A stretch of 64,000 bases of DNA from Pantoea vagans. Its GTDB lineage: Bacteria; Pseudomonadota; Gammaproteobacteria; Enterobacterales; Enterobacteriaceae. Position 1 is the first letter of the stretch; the number at the start of each line of letters is the position of its first letter. Where the stretch lies: positions 495,693 through 559,692 of the forward strand of contig NZ_CP038854.1 of assembly GCF_004792415.1 (NCBI RefSeq). Direction: 5' to 3'. Positions 53,101-61,854 of this stretch are shown piece by piece. The position numbers were made by a program, and so were the translations under genes. Under the pieces are notes generated by a model. The model was not told where the DNA came from. It did no database searches and saw only the letters and a list, made by a program, of their open reading frames with translations.

Positions 53101-53370
53101 GTTTGCACTTTCCTTTCATTGATCAGATCCTCAGGACGCTGACAATAATACAGATCCGATGCGCAGGTTTAAGCAGGACTCTAACACCAATAGCTGCAGA
53201 GTCAGAGATACTGCACCGTCCTTTGTGATCACTATTCACTATGATCTGTGAATCCCGCTTAAACAGGAAGGGATTGCCGGCCAAGCCTGACCTGTAAACC
53301 CCAGGTGTTGGTATCAGAACAACCTGCTGATATAAAGGATTACCTGATCAGTACCCATAAGGAGCAAAGG

Positions 53371-53919
53371 ATGGTTTGGGAATCAGAGCGGTTGCTCTAC
53401 AGATTTACCCTTCGTGAGGATCTTGACGACCTGTTCAGAATTTATGGCGACCCGGAAACGCATAAATTTAACCCGCGAGGCCCGTGGCCTGACAGGGAAT
53501 ATGCTGTTCAGGCAATGGAGCGTATACAGGATAACTACCGGGATCAGGGGTTCGGCGACTGGACAATATTCGAGAAAGCCCATCCGGAAAAAATTATCGG
53601 CTTTGGTGGCGTCTTCAGAAGTCAGTTTGACGGGCGTCAGACCAATAATCTCGGCTACCGTTTTGAGCCAGATGCGTGGGGAAAAGGATATGCCACTGAG
53701 CTTTCACGCAGAGCCATTCGCTACGGATTTGAGGAGGCCGGACTCAGCGTTATCACAGGCGTAGTGCGTGAAAACCATCTGGCGTCGCGCCGGGTACTTG
53801 AAAAAGCAGGCTTAACATTTTTGAAAAAGGTCAACGATCTGGATGGGCTGCCTCCCAGCCTGATGTATGCCCTGAGCCGCCGGGAATGGCTTAACGCTGG
53901 CAACGCGCTTAACGTCTGA
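53371..53919 (+). CDS. GNAT family N-acetyltransferase
   Basis: A 182-residue RimJ/RimL-type acetyltransferase: ESERLLYRFTLREDLDDLF at the start, acetyl-CoA motif GYRFEPDAWGKGYATELSRRAI, and VVRENHLASRRVLEKAGL. AAGGAG..AAAGG before ATG 53371 sets the start; the longer frame from 53305 is less likely. Substrate unknown. Confidence 0.88.
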   Translation: MVWESERLLYRFTLREDLDDLFRIYGDPETHKFNPRGPWPDREYAVQAMERIQDNYRDQGFGDWTIFEKAHPEKIIGFGGVFRSQFDGRQTNNLGYRFEPDAWGKGYATELSRRAIRYGFEEAGLSVITGVVRENHLASRRVLEKAGLTFLKKVNDLDGLPPSLMYALSRREWLNAGNALNV

Positions 53920-54055
53920 TTTTCCACTTTGCGAGTCGGGCGCAGCGTTGTCTGCGTCCTCTTACAGTCTTAAACCTCTGAGAAACCCTCTCTTATCCCG
54001 CGATTACTTCCCTGCTGACTGGATTACCTTAACCGCCTTACTCAGGGGAGGATTT

Positions 54056-54187
54056 ATGGATATTCGTACGATTTTTATTTCAGCGGTAATGGCAGTCAGT
54101 TTGTTGTGGATAGGCGGATCAGATAACCGTTCGTCTCATTTCAGCGGAGAACCGGTCAAAGCGGGCCTGAGTAAACTTCAGCCCTGA
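54056..54187 (+). CDS. Small membrane or exported peptide (43 residues)
   Basis: Starts MDIRTIFISAVMAVSLLWIGG, a hydrophobic N-terminus followed by a polar tail ending KLQP. A strong GGGGAGG lies seven bases before ATG 54056. No family recognised. It stands alone between the acetyltransferase and tetR. Confidence 0.5.
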   Translation: MDIRTIFISAVMAVSLLWIGGSDNRSSHFSGEPVKAGLSKLQP

Positions 54188-54255
54188 TGGTCACACGCCC
54201 GATCGCACACTTTAGCGCCTGCTCAGCCTGAGATGCGGTACACTGCCGCTATCTG

Positions 54256-54278
54256 TTAATGCAACATCGTTGCGTTAA
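54256..54278. promoter_or_regulatory. TetR operator upstream of the regulator gene
   Basis: Near-perfect palindrome TTAATGCAA-N5-TTGCGTTAA, 36 bases before the regulator start, with a close copy in the MFS promoter at 50561-50583. Confidence 0.75.
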
Positions 54279-54314
54279 CCAAAACGTTGAGGCAGATAAA
54301 AGCAGGAGAATGAG

Positions 54315-54860
54315 ATGGCGAGGGAGATGATTCGGCAGGGTGGGCGCAGCGCCCGTATTCAGGCGGAGGTGCATGACACCGTTAACCGGCTGCTGGAAAC
54401 ACTGGATCGTTCCGCCATTACCGTACCGATGATTGCCGAACAGGCAGGCGTAACGCCGTCCACGATTTATCGACGCTGGGGCGATCTGGCCCAGTTGCTG
54501 GCGGATGTGGCCGTGGCGAGGATGCGTCCGATTGCCGATCCGGAAGATACCGGCTCGATGATCGGCGATCTTACCGCGTTCATTCAGCAGTATGCTGAAG
54601 AGATGTCTTCAAAAGTGGGCCGTGAGCTACTTGCCGATGTGATTGGCAGTCATGCTGAAGAGGCCAGCCATAAATGCTGTGTATTCACTTATCAGCATCT
54701 TGAAACCCTGAACAACCGGGCCATCGCGCGCGGGGAAGCGGGTTTTGACGTTGATCGTCTCGTCGATGTCGCTGTCGCGCCCGTGATGTTTCACATACTG
54801 TTTGGCGATCGCGACGTTTCAGCGGAATACTGTTCGTTACTGATTCAGCAGGCATTTTGA
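54315..54860 (+). CDS. TetR/AcrR family regulator
   Basis: A 181-residue TetR-type protein; DNA-binding helices at about residues 14-62 (VNRLLETLDRSAITVPMIAEQAG, VTPSTIYRRWGDLAQLLADV) and a helical ligand domain. AGGAGAATGAG precedes the ATG. A shared operator links it to the MFS exporter gene 3.7 kb upstream rather than to its direct neighbours. Confidence 0.9.
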   Translation: MAREMIRQGGRSARIQAEVHDTVNRLLETLDRSAITVPMIAEQAGVTPSTIYRRWGDLAQLLADVAVARMRPIADPEDTGSMIGDLTAFIQQYAEEMSSKVGRELLADVIGSHAEEASHKCCVFTYQHLETLNNRAIARGEAGFDVDRLVDVAVAPVMFHILFGDRDVSAEYCSLLIQQAF

Positions 54861-54861
54861 C

Positions 54862-55743
54862 TCAGCGCTGAACGTAGGGCTGGGCGGCTTCGGTGATCAG
54901 GTGCTGCAACAGCGTACGCGCGGGATCATCACTCTGGTCTGAGCGCGCCAGCGCAATACCCAGATGGCCCGGCTGCGGCAGTCGCTGTGATTCTGTCACC
55001 AGCCCCTCCGGCAATCCCGCGAGGGTGCGCAGGGTGATCCCCAGCCCGGCCTGTAGCGCGGCCCAGATGCCACTCAGACTGTGGCTGGTAAACACCACGC
55101 GCCACGGAATGCCCGCCTTATCCAGCGCGCCAGTGGCGCGGGATCGCATCACACAAGGCGCATCAAACGCCACCAGCGGCAGCGGCTCGCCACGCTGCAG
55201 AATCCCTGCCAGATCAAACGACGGATGCTGTATCCAGACTAACGGACACTGACCGATCACCTGCGTACCGGATTGCTGTTCCGCCTGCCACAGCAGCGCT
55301 AAATCCAGCTCATGGCGAGCCAGTGCCGTTAATAGCGCCAGATTTCTGTCAACGCGAGCAGTCAGCATCACGTCCGGATGCTGCCGGTTAAACGTGCCGA
55401 GAATGGCAGGCATCAGCGCCTCGCCAAAATCCTCCTGCATGCCGATGCGAATTTCGCCCTGCAACGCTTCGCCTTTTACTGCCCGCAAAGTCTCATCGTT
55501 CAGTGACAGCAGACGTCTGGCGTAACTCATCAGCTGCTCGCCACTGCGGGTTAATTGCAGATGCCGCCCTTTTTTCATCACCAGCGCGGTACTGCATTGC
55601 TGCTCCAGTTTTTTAAGCTGCGCACTGACGGCTGAGGTTGATCGGCAGAGGTGCTGTGCCGCAAGAGCAAAACTGCCCGCATCAATGCCCGCCACGAAAC
55701 TGCGCAGCGCATCCATGTCGAGCGATTCCGGTACTTTGTTCAT
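54862..55743 (-). CDS. LysR family transcriptional regulator
   Basis: A 293-residue LysR protein: HTH in MDALRSFVAGIDAGSFALAAQHLCRSTSAVSAQLKKLE (residues about 9-45) and effector domain from about 95 (LQGEIRIGMQEDFGEALMPAILG). AAGGA precedes the ATG. Divergent from the decarboxylase/tautomerase/DUF4865 operon, which it probably controls. Its end is one base from the tetR end. Confidence 0.92.
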   Translation of the reverse strand: MNKVPESLDMDALRSFVAGIDAGSFALAAQHLCRSTSAVSAQLKKLEQQCSTALVMKKGRHLQLTRSGEQLMSYARRLLSLNDETLRAVKGEALQGEIRIGMQEDFGEALMPAILGTFNRQHPDVMLTARVDRNLALLTALARHELDLALLWQAEQQSGTQVIGQCPLVWIQHPSFDLAGILQRGEPLPLVAFDAPCVMRSRATGALDKAGIPWRVVFTSHSLSGIWAALQAGLGITLRTLAGLPEGLVTESQRLPQPGHLGIALARSDQSDDPARTLLQHLITEAAQPYVQR

Positions 55744-55839
55744 TATTGTCCTTAAAATACGGATAGTGGATGCCGATTAATTTGATTTTCAGGATTAACG
55801 AGCTGAGTGACACTCTCTCTGACCAACGAGGAGTGTGCA

Positions 55840-56145
55840 ATGAAAAAATCACTGGACCGGGAAACACTGGCGCAGCGCGCGCCAAAACTGGCTGAGCTGA
55901 CGCAGCAGGTGCTGTTTGATGATATCTGGCAGCGCGATCTGCTGTCACCTCGTGAGCGCAGCCTGCTGACGCTGGCAACCTTAACTGCGCTGGGGCGTGT
56001 CCAGCAGCTGCCATGGCACATTAATTACGCCCGGCAAAATGGACTGACGCAGGACGAACTGGTGGAGAGCTTCACGCATCTGGCGTTTTATGCAGGCTGG
56101 CCCGCTGCCGTGACTGCGCTGAGCTATCTGGAGGATAACCACTGA
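55840..56145 (+). CDS. Carboxymuconolactone decarboxylase family protein
   Basis: A 101-residue CMD/AhpD-like protein (SPRERSLLTLATLTALGRVQQLPWHINYARQNGLTQDELVESFTHLAFYAGWPAA in parts). The AhpD-type CXXC is absent; a His is in the usual place (LPWHINYA). GAGGAG precedes ATG 55840. First gene of a three-gene cluster with overlapping ends. Confidence 0.88.
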   Translation: MKKSLDRETLAQRAPKLAELTQQVLFDDIWQRDLLSPRERSLLTLATLTALGRVQQLPWHINYARQNGLTQDELVESFTHLAFYAGWPAAVTALSYLEDNH

Positions 56146-56534
56146 TGCCCTTCACCCGGATCACCTTGCGGCAAGGTTACAGCGATGCGGATCTGCATCT
56201 GCTCTCCACGCTGCTTCAGCAGGCGCTGGTCGCAGAATTTGATGTGCCCGAGCAGGACTGTTTTCAGGTCATTGAGATGCTGCCTGTCCCTCAGCGTGTG
56301 TTTGATCGTCATTATCTCAGCGGCGGACGCAGCGAAAATTTCGTGTTGTTTCAGGTGACGGCAGGACGCCCGCGTTCCCGGCAACAGAAGCAACGCTTTT
56401 ATCACGCACTTTGCGCGGCACTTCAGACAGAGATGGCCATCGATCCTGATGATGTGATGATCATCATTCAGTTTAATTGCAGCGAAGAGTGGAGCTTTAG
56501 CGGCGGCCAGATGCTGGCACAGGAGGCGTTATGA
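56145..56534 (+). CDS. Tautomerase family protein
   Basis: A 129-residue protein of the 4-oxalocrotonate tautomerase superfamily, long form with two beta-alpha-beta units. It starts MPFTRITL, leaving Pro1 as the catalytic base after Met removal, and holds SRQQKQRFYHALCAAL and DVMIIIQFNCSEEWSFSGG. ATG overlaps the upstream stop (TGATG). Confidence 0.88.
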   Translation: MPFTRITLRQGYSDADLHLLSTLLQQALVAEFDVPEQDCFQVIEMLPVPQRVFDRHYLSGGRSENFVLFQVTAGRPRSRQQKQRFYHALCAALQTEMAIDPDDVMIIIQFNCSEEWSFSGGQMLAQEAL

Positions 56535-57058
56535 TTCTCATGCACTATCGCTTTACGCTGCCTGCGGACTACGACATGGGTATCATTGAACAGCGCATCA
56601 GGCTTAACGGTGCCCGGCTGGATGGCTTTCCGGGGCTGGTGGCAAAAGCGTATCTTTACGCCTGCCGCGATGATGGGGGACTCAATGAACATCGCTATGC
56701 ACCGCTCTATTTCTGGCGGGAGGCGAGTGGCATGCAGCGTTTTCTGCAAAGCCTGGGCTTTGCGACGCTGGTCAGGGATTTTGGCTGGCCGATCATCGAA
56801 AGCTGGCTGGCGTTTGAGGAACAGACTCTCATCACCGATCTGGCTGAGGCCCGTTTTATGACGCTGAACCGCTGGACGATTCCTCCGCATGCGAACCTTG
56901 CCGCACTGCCTATGGCCGAAGGCATCAGCGCCTGGGATGTGACCCGCTGGCAGGGATTAACGGTTAACGCATCACAGCAGCAACCGGCATCCGGCCCGGA
57001 GGTCTATCGCATCGGTTATCTGGCGCGAGGCGCTGCCGCTTCAGATCTTCGGCTGTAG
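56531..57058 (+). CDS. DUF4865 family protein
   Basis: A 175-residue protein of unknown function (MHYRFTLPADYDMGIIEQRI, GLVAKAYLYAC, YAPLYFWREASGMQRFLQS). DUF4865 genes commonly neighbour a tautomerase and LysR gene. ATGA overlap with the tautomerase gene shows tight coupling. Possible dimeric alpha/beta-barrel fold. Confidence 0.85.
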   Translation: MILMHYRFTLPADYDMGIIEQRIRLNGARLDGFPGLVAKAYLYACRDDGGLNEHRYAPLYFWREASGMQRFLQSLGFATLVRDFGWPIIESWLAFEEQTLITDLAEARFMTLNRWTIPPHANLAALPMAEGISAWDVTRWQGLTVNASQQQPASGPEVYRIGYLARGAAASDLRL

Positions 57059-57083
57059 CAGCGGTCTCAATGCGGATTGCCAT

Positions 57084-57461
57084 TCAGAGGGCAAATATAG
57101 CCTCAATCTCAATGCGCAGGTCAGTGGAGAACAGGCCGCTGACCTGGACCAGCGAGCTGGCAGGCAGATGTTCGCCATAATTGCGATAGAGCACGTCCCG
57201 CAGCGCGGCGATTTCTGTGAAAGAGGTGATGAATATCGTGACTTTCAGCAGCGCGGCAAGCGACGTCTTTTCAGCAGCAGCAACGGCTCTGAGTTGTTCA
57301 AAGATGGCTTCAGCCTGTTCAGCCATATTACCCTGCTGAGCGGCCGTGCCGAAGGCGGTCAGTCCTGAGACATACAGCGTCATGCCATGTTTAACGGCGT
57401 GTACATAAGGCGCGTTGACTTCGCCCAGTTGCGGATAATTTTTGCGTTCTGGCAGGGTCAT
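57084..57461 (-). CDS. Rid family protein, non-archetypal
   Basis: A 125-residue Rid-fold protein (LYVSGLTAFG, SSLVQVSGLFSTDLRIEIEAIF). In RidA the catalytic Arg lies in VARLPKDVKIEIEAIA; here the same column is Gly (VSGL), so imine deaminase activity is doubtful. AAGGAG precedes the ATG. Convergent with the DUF4865 cluster. Confidence 0.87.
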   Translation of the reverse strand: MTLPERKNYPQLGEVNAPYVHAVKHGMTLYVSGLTAFGTAAQQGNMAEQAEAIFEQLRAVAAAEKTSLAALLKVTIFITSFTEIAALRDVLYRNYGEHLPASSLVQVSGLFSTDLRIEIEAIFAL

Positions 57462-57510
57462 ATTTTCTCCTTCATCATGTGAATCATCAGTTATTACTCC
57501 CCGCCACCAC

Positions 57511-57831
57511 TTAGCGCTTCAGCAGTTGCTGGCAGACCATATTATCCTGCGCGGCGCGCTGTTGCTCATCGGCCTTCAGTTGCTCCCAGCGGCCAATCAC
57601 GCTGCGTCCCAGCCGCGGTTTATAGGCTATTTTCTGCAGCGCATAGTCAGAATTGCCGCCTTCGATAACATTTCGCATCTGCTGGTCGAACGGCTGCTGA
57701 CCGTGGTGATCAATCGCGCAGAACACCGCGACGTAATACGCTTTGTCTTCCTCACTGTCGTGCGGGATAAACCACCAGGCAGCAAGGGCCAGGATCAGCA
57801 GCAGGAGAAGCATGAATTTTACTTTGGCCAT
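57511..57831 (-). CDS. Membrane-anchored protein of unknown function
   Basis: A 106-residue protein: N-terminal membrane helix (FMLLLLLILALAAWWFIP, residues 5-22), then a soluble domain with two cysteines (FCAIDHHGQQ, NMVCQQLLKR) that could form a disulfide in the periplasm. ATG 57831 chosen; GTG 57840 is possible. I do not recognise the family. Confidence 0.6.
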   Translation of the reverse strand: MAKVKFMLLLLLILALAAWWFIPHDSEEDKAYYVAVFCAIDHHGQQPFDQQMRNVIEGGNSDYALQKIAYKPRLGRSVIGRWEQLKADEQQRAAQDNMVCQQLLKR

Positions 57832-57930
57832 TATGGTCACCGGGTGTGGTCAGTTAAGTCAGCCGGGTATGGCCAGACGCAGGGCGCGTATCCTGCCACA
57901 GATTCCGCTCAGCGTTAACCCCGTCCCTGT

Positions 57931-58626
57931 TTAGCCTGCGGGCGCTTCGATCAGCGTCTTGCCAATCTGCGCACCTGGCATCATCTGCTGCAATCCCGAG
58001 ACCACCTCGTCGCTGGCCTGTTGCAGCGCGGAGAGCGGCATAGCGGGCAGGCTTTCCAGTATAAACCACATCTGATGCGCACTGGCATCCAGTCGGGTAC
58101 GCACGCCCTGACGCCAGTTCCAGCGGCGGCAGGTTACGCCCTGATTGTCGCGCCAGATCACTTCTCCCGGTTCCGGCGATTCATAAACGACTTCGCCCTC
58201 TTTGACGGTATCGAAACGTTCACTGCCGTCAGCAATCACCAGACGTGGCGCGCCTCTGTAAGCCGCAATATTCTCGCCACCGACCGGCAGGGCGTAACGG
58301 ATGCTGATGGCATTGTAGAGATCGACAACCGGATCAATAGCAGGCAGTGTGCCATCCCGCAGCACCCGTTTACGCAATGCTTCAGCAGAACAGGGTGTGC
58401 GCTTCGCTTTGGCACCAAACGCCCTGAACACCTCGGCCCAGGCCGCAAGGTGCGCATCTGCCCAGACCACATCATCCTGTATGACCTGCTGGCATGCGCT
58501 TTTCAGTGCGTCGCTGGCGACTTCTGGCCGGGTAATAGGTGCGGCTTCCACCGCAATGCTCATGGCACGAAAGCCAGGGGCGAGTGTGAAAATGGCCGGA
58601 TCGATTGACGGATGAACGGATAACAT
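57931..58626 (-). CDS. B3/B4 tRNA-binding-domain protein
   Basis: A 231-residue protein with a B3/B4 domain as found in phenylalanyl-tRNA synthetase beta: LPAIDPVVDLYNAISIRYALPVGGENI and GEVIWRDNQGVTCRRWNWRQGVRT. Stand-alone B3/B4 proteins are thought to act in tRNA editing or solute handling. Divergent by 43 bases from an Xre-cupin regulator, a conserved pairing. Confidence 0.87.
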   Translation of the reverse strand: MLSVHPSIDPAIFTLAPGFRAMSIAVEAAPITRPEVASDALKSACQQVIQDDVVWADAHLAAWAEVFRAFGAKAKRTPCSAEALRKRVLRDGTLPAIDPVVDLYNAISIRYALPVGGENIAAYRGAPRLVIADGSERFDTVKEGEVVYESPEPGEVIWRDNQGVTCRRWNWRQGVRTRLDASAHQMWFILESLPAMPLSALQQASDEVVSGLQQMMPGAQIGKTLIEAPAG

Positions 58627-58669
58627 CGGATACTCTCTCAGTGACTAATTTATTCCATAGTAATGACCG

Positions 58670-59272
58670 ATGACCAAAAAAGTCAATATAACGACCGACG
58701 CGGGTGCTGATGTCGCCACTGTCAGTCAGGCTGTTTCAGACCGCATAAAAAGCTGGCGCAAAAGCCAGAAACTCTCGCTGGATGAGCTATCCCGCCGGGC
58801 AGGCGTCAGTAAAGGGATGCTGGTTGAAATCGAAAAGGGCGCTGCCAATCCCAGCATCGCTATTCTCTGCAAGATAGCTGCCGCACTGGGCGTCTCGGTA
58901 GCGGATATCGTTAGCATCTCACATGCACCTGACGCCTGGCTGATTGAAAACAGCGAAATGCCCGTACTGTGGCAGGGTGAGCAGGGCGGGAGTGCGCAGC
59001 TGCTGGCCGGCACCCGTGGGCCGGACATGATCGAGCTATGGCGCTGGCAGATGTTTGCAGGCGAGGTGTTCAGTTCCACCGGCCACTCGTCGGGCACGCT
59101 GGAACTGCTGCACGTCGAGCAGGGCACGCTGGCTCTGACCGTGGGTGAGCAGACTCTGGTGATTCAACAGGGCTGTGCGGCGGTGGCCCGTACCGATATG
59201 CCCCATGCCTATGCCAGTGCCGATGACCAGCCCGTTATCTTCACCATGACTGTGGCGGAACTGCAGCGCTGA
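58670..59272 (+). CDS. XRE family regulator with cupin domain
   Basis: A 200-residue regulator: HTH at residues 26-80 (LSLDELSRRAGVSKGMLVEIEKGAANPSIAILCKIAAALG) and cupin at about 120-195 (TGHSSGTLELLHVEQGTLALTVG, MPHAYASAD). Ribosome site weak. Likely controls the divergent B3/B4 gene. Confidence 0.9.
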   Translation: MTKKVNITTDAGADVATVSQAVSDRIKSWRKSQKLSLDELSRRAGVSKGMLVEIEKGAANPSIAILCKIAAALGVSVADIVSISHAPDAWLIENSEMPVLWQGEQGGSAQLLAGTRGPDMIELWRWQMFAGEVFSSTGHSSGTLELLHVEQGTLALTVGEQTLVIQQGCAAVARTDMPHAYASADDQPVIFTMTVAELQR

Positions 59273-59280
59273 CGGCGTTT

Positions 59281-59784
59281 TTATTCGGCTGTCGCTTCGC
59301 CGGGAAAGGCAAGCAGCAGCGTTTTCAGTAACCCCTCCAGTTCGGCGCGCTCTGATGCGGCCAGCGGTGCCAGCACCGCTTCCTGAATGGCGGTATGTGC
59401 ACGAAGTGCCTGCTCAATCTGCTGCTGACCGTGCGGCGTCAGCCCCACCAGCATGCTGCGCTTATCATCCGGCGCGGCAACACGTTCAATCAGGTGCTGC
59501 TGCTCTAGCCGGTTCAGGCGATTTGTCATTGCGCCGGAGGTCACCAGCAGCGACTGGTAGAGCTGCGTGGGTGACAGCCGATAAGGAGATCCCGCCCGTC
59601 GCAGCGTTGCCAGCACATCAAATTCACCCTCCTGAAAACCAAACGGCGCCAGTGCCTCACTGCGCGCTTTTGCCAGATGTTTCATCAGCCGCAGCATCCT
59701 GCCGAAGATACGCATGGAGGCGGTGTCCAGGTCGGGCATCGCGTTGTCCCACTGGCTGACAACGAAATCGATATGGTCATGCAT
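59281..59784 (-). CDS. MarR family transcriptional regulator
   Basis: A 167-residue winged-helix MarR protein: FDVLATLRRAGSPYRLSPTQLYQSLLVTSGAMTNRLNRLEQQHLIERVAAPDDKRSMLVGLTPHG (in parts) shows helices and wing. AGGTGA precedes the ATG. Divergent from a CynX-type transporter across a perfect palindrome. Confidence 0.92.
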   Translation of the reverse strand: MHDHIDFVVSQWDNAMPDLDTASMRIFGRMLRLMKHLAKARSEALAPFGFQEGEFDVLATLRRAGSPYRLSPTQLYQSLLVTSGAMTNRLNRLEQQHLIERVAAPDDKRSMLVGLTPHGQQQIEQALRAHTAIQEAVLAPLAASERAELEGLLKTLLLAFPGEATAE

Positions 59785-59850
59785 AAATCACCTGCAAATG
59801 TCGGGGTTATGTTGTCGGGTTGTGCTCAGCCACTTAACAGCGGACGAAAT

Positions 59851-59870
59851 TTATCTTAACGTTAAGATAA
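59851..59870. promoter_or_regulatory. MarR operator, perfect 20-bp palindrome
   Basis: TTATCTTAAC followed by its exact complement, midway between the divergent marR and transporter genes; typical for MarR dimer binding. Confidence 0.85.
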
Positions 59871-59917
59871 TTAGTGACAACACGGTGCTGTCATCGTCAA
59901 TTTCTGGCTGAGCGTAA

Positions 59918-61069
59918 ATGATGAAAATTTTCCCCACTCTGTTTGCCGCGATCGTTTTTCTGGTCGGACTCAATCTGCGGCCAATGCTGGCTATTATTGG
60001 CCCGCTGTTTCCGGTGTTGCAACAGCAAACCGGGCTGTCGGCGACGGCGTTCAGTCTGCTGACCACACTCCCGGTGGTGATGATGGGGCTGGCGGCACTC
60101 TCCGGACCGTGGCTGATCGCCCGCTTCGGGCCGGTAACCGGCATTGCCATCGGGTTGCTCTGTCTGACCGTGGCCTGCCTGTGGCGCGGCCTTAACCTGA
60201 CCTCCACTCAGCTGATGCTTACCGCGCTGGCGGGTGGCGCAGGCATTGGCGTAATCCAGGCAATGATGCCCGCGCTGATCCGGCAACGTTTTGCTGACGC
60301 AGCGGCGACGCTGATGGCGCTGTTCAGCACCGGGATTATGGCAGGCGCGGCGCTGACGGCAGCCAGTGCCGAACCGTTGTTTTCAATGCTGGGTCTGCAA
60401 CCCGCGCTGGCGCTCTCCGGCGGGTTAACGCTGATAGCGCTGTTAATCTGGCTGATTGCAGTCAGGCAGTCGCCGCAGGTGAGCCTGGCGTCTGAGGCAA
60501 TGACGCTGCCAGCGCCGCGAACACTGCTGCTGACGCTCTTTTTCGGCATTGGCACCGGGGCTTACACGCTGGTCCTGGCCTGGCTGCCGCCATTTTATAT
60601 TCAGCTGGGCTGGAGTGCGCGCCACAGTGGCTATCTGCTCGCCGCGCTGACGTTAACCGAAGTGGTGGCAGGCTTCATCGTCACAGCAACCTTACATCGT
60701 TTTCCCGATCGCCGTCCGCTGCTGCTCGGCGTGCTGGCCCTGCTGCTGGCTGGGCTGCTAAGCCTTGTGTTTTACCCGAATACGATGCCGCTGCTCTCTG
60801 CGTTGTTGCTGGGTACGGGCATCGGCGCACTGTTTCCGCTGTCGTTGATTATCACGCTGGATCATGCGCGCAGCGCCCGGGAAGCGGCGGTTCTGCTGTC
60901 CAGGGTGCAGGGTGGCGGATACCTGATTGCGGCGCTGATGCCGCTGGTCGCGGGCTGGGTGCGTGACAGCGGCGCATCTCTGAATCAGGCCTGGCTGATC
61001 ATGAGCGCTGGCGTGGTGTTGCTGATGGCGATGGCCTGCCGCTTCAGAGCGCAAAACAGGGCTGCCTGA
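59918..61069 (+). CDS. CynX/NimT family MFS transporter
   Basis: A 383-residue twelve-span permease: FLVGLNLRPMLAIIGPLFPVLQQQTGLS at the N-terminus and ALLLGTGIGALFPLSLIITLDHA late are marks of the CynX/NimT/YeaN group (cyanate, 2-nitroimidazole). Start ATG 59918 or 59921; no clear ribosome site. Likely repressed by the divergent MarR protein. Confidence 0.9.
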   Translation: MMKIFPTLFAAIVFLVGLNLRPMLAIIGPLFPVLQQQTGLSATAFSLLTTLPVVMMGLAALSGPWLIARFGPVTGIAIGLLCLTVACLWRGLNLTSTQLMLTALAGGAGIGVIQAMMPALIRQRFADAAATLMALFSTGIMAGAALTAASAEPLFSMLGLQPALALSGGLTLIALLIWLIAVRQSPQVSLASEAMTLPAPRTLLLTLFFGIGTGAYTLVLAWLPPFYIQLGWSARHSGYLLAALTLTEVVAGFIVTATLHRFPDRRPLLLGVLALLLAGLLSLVFYPNTMPLLSALLLGTGIGALFPLSLIITLDHARSAREAAVLLSRVQGGGYLIAALMPLVAGWVRDSGASLNQAWLIMSAGVVLLMAMACRFRAQNRAA

Positions 61070-61136
61070 ACAAAGCCGTTGCTGTTCAATGGCGATCTGG
61101 CATGCTGGAATAAACCCCCTTGAACCGGAGTGCAGT

Positions 61137-61829
61137 GTGAAAGTTATTGGTCTGTTAGGCGGCATGTCTTGGGAATCTACCGCGCTCTATTACCGCATTC
61201 TCAATCAGCAGGTTAAACAGCAACTGGGTGGCCTGCACTCAGCGGAGCTGGTGCTCTGGAGCGTCGACTTCCAGCGTATCGAGCAGCTTCAGGCTGCGGG
61301 CGAATGGCAGCAGGCGGGCGAGATCCTGGCTGATGCGGCACGCAATCTGGAACGGGCTGGCGCGCAGTTCATCGTGCTCTGTACCAACACCATGCATAAA
61401 GTGGCGGCGCAAATCAGCGCTGCAACAGGCATACCGCTGCTGCATATTGCCGATGCCACCGGGCGCCGCATTCAGCAGGCCGGGATACGTAAGGTCGGAT
61501 TACTGGCGACGCGCTTCACTATGGAGCAGGATTTTTATCGCGGGCGTCTTCAGCAGCAGTTCGGTCTGGAGGTGATGACGCCCGATGAAGCAGATCGTCT
61601 GTTTGTGCATGAGGTGATCTACCACGAGCTTTGCCTTGGCGAAATCAATCCCGCCTCGCGTCGTCGCTACAGGGAGATTATGCAGTCACTGGTGGCGCAG
61701 GGGGCTGAAGCCATTATTCTGGGCTGCACTGAAATCACTCTGCTGGTTGATGCTACCGATGCCAGCGTGCCGCTGTTTGATACCACGCTGATCCACGCGC
61801 AAGAGGCCGTTATCCAGGCGCTGACTTAA
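61137..61829 (+). CDS. Aspartate/glutamate racemase family protein
   Basis: A 230-residue racemase (size of YgeA): IGLLGGMSWESTALYY, first catalytic Cys in FIVLCTNTMHK, second in AIILGCTEITLL. Start GTG 61137 is supported by GGAG; the earlier ATG is not. Interconverts amino-acid enantiomers; broad-specificity in YgeA. Confidence 0.9.
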   Translation: MKVIGLLGGMSWESTALYYRILNQQVKQQLGGLHSAELVLWSVDFQRIEQLQAAGEWQQAGEILADAARNLERAGAQFIVLCTNTMHKVAAQISAATGIPLLHIADATGRRIQQAGIRKVGLLATRFTMEQDFYRGRLQQQFGLEVMTPDEADRLFVHEVIYHELCLGEINPASRRRYREIMQSLVAQGAEAIILGCTEITLLVDATDASVPLFDTTLIHAQEAVIQALT

Positions 61830-61854
61830 CATTCATCCTCAACAGGGGAATCGC

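Noticed and set aside
53214..53250. ATTCAC...GTGAAT sequence resembling an iteron
   Set aside because: Only the ends match and the central GTAATCAG is missing; counted as chance.
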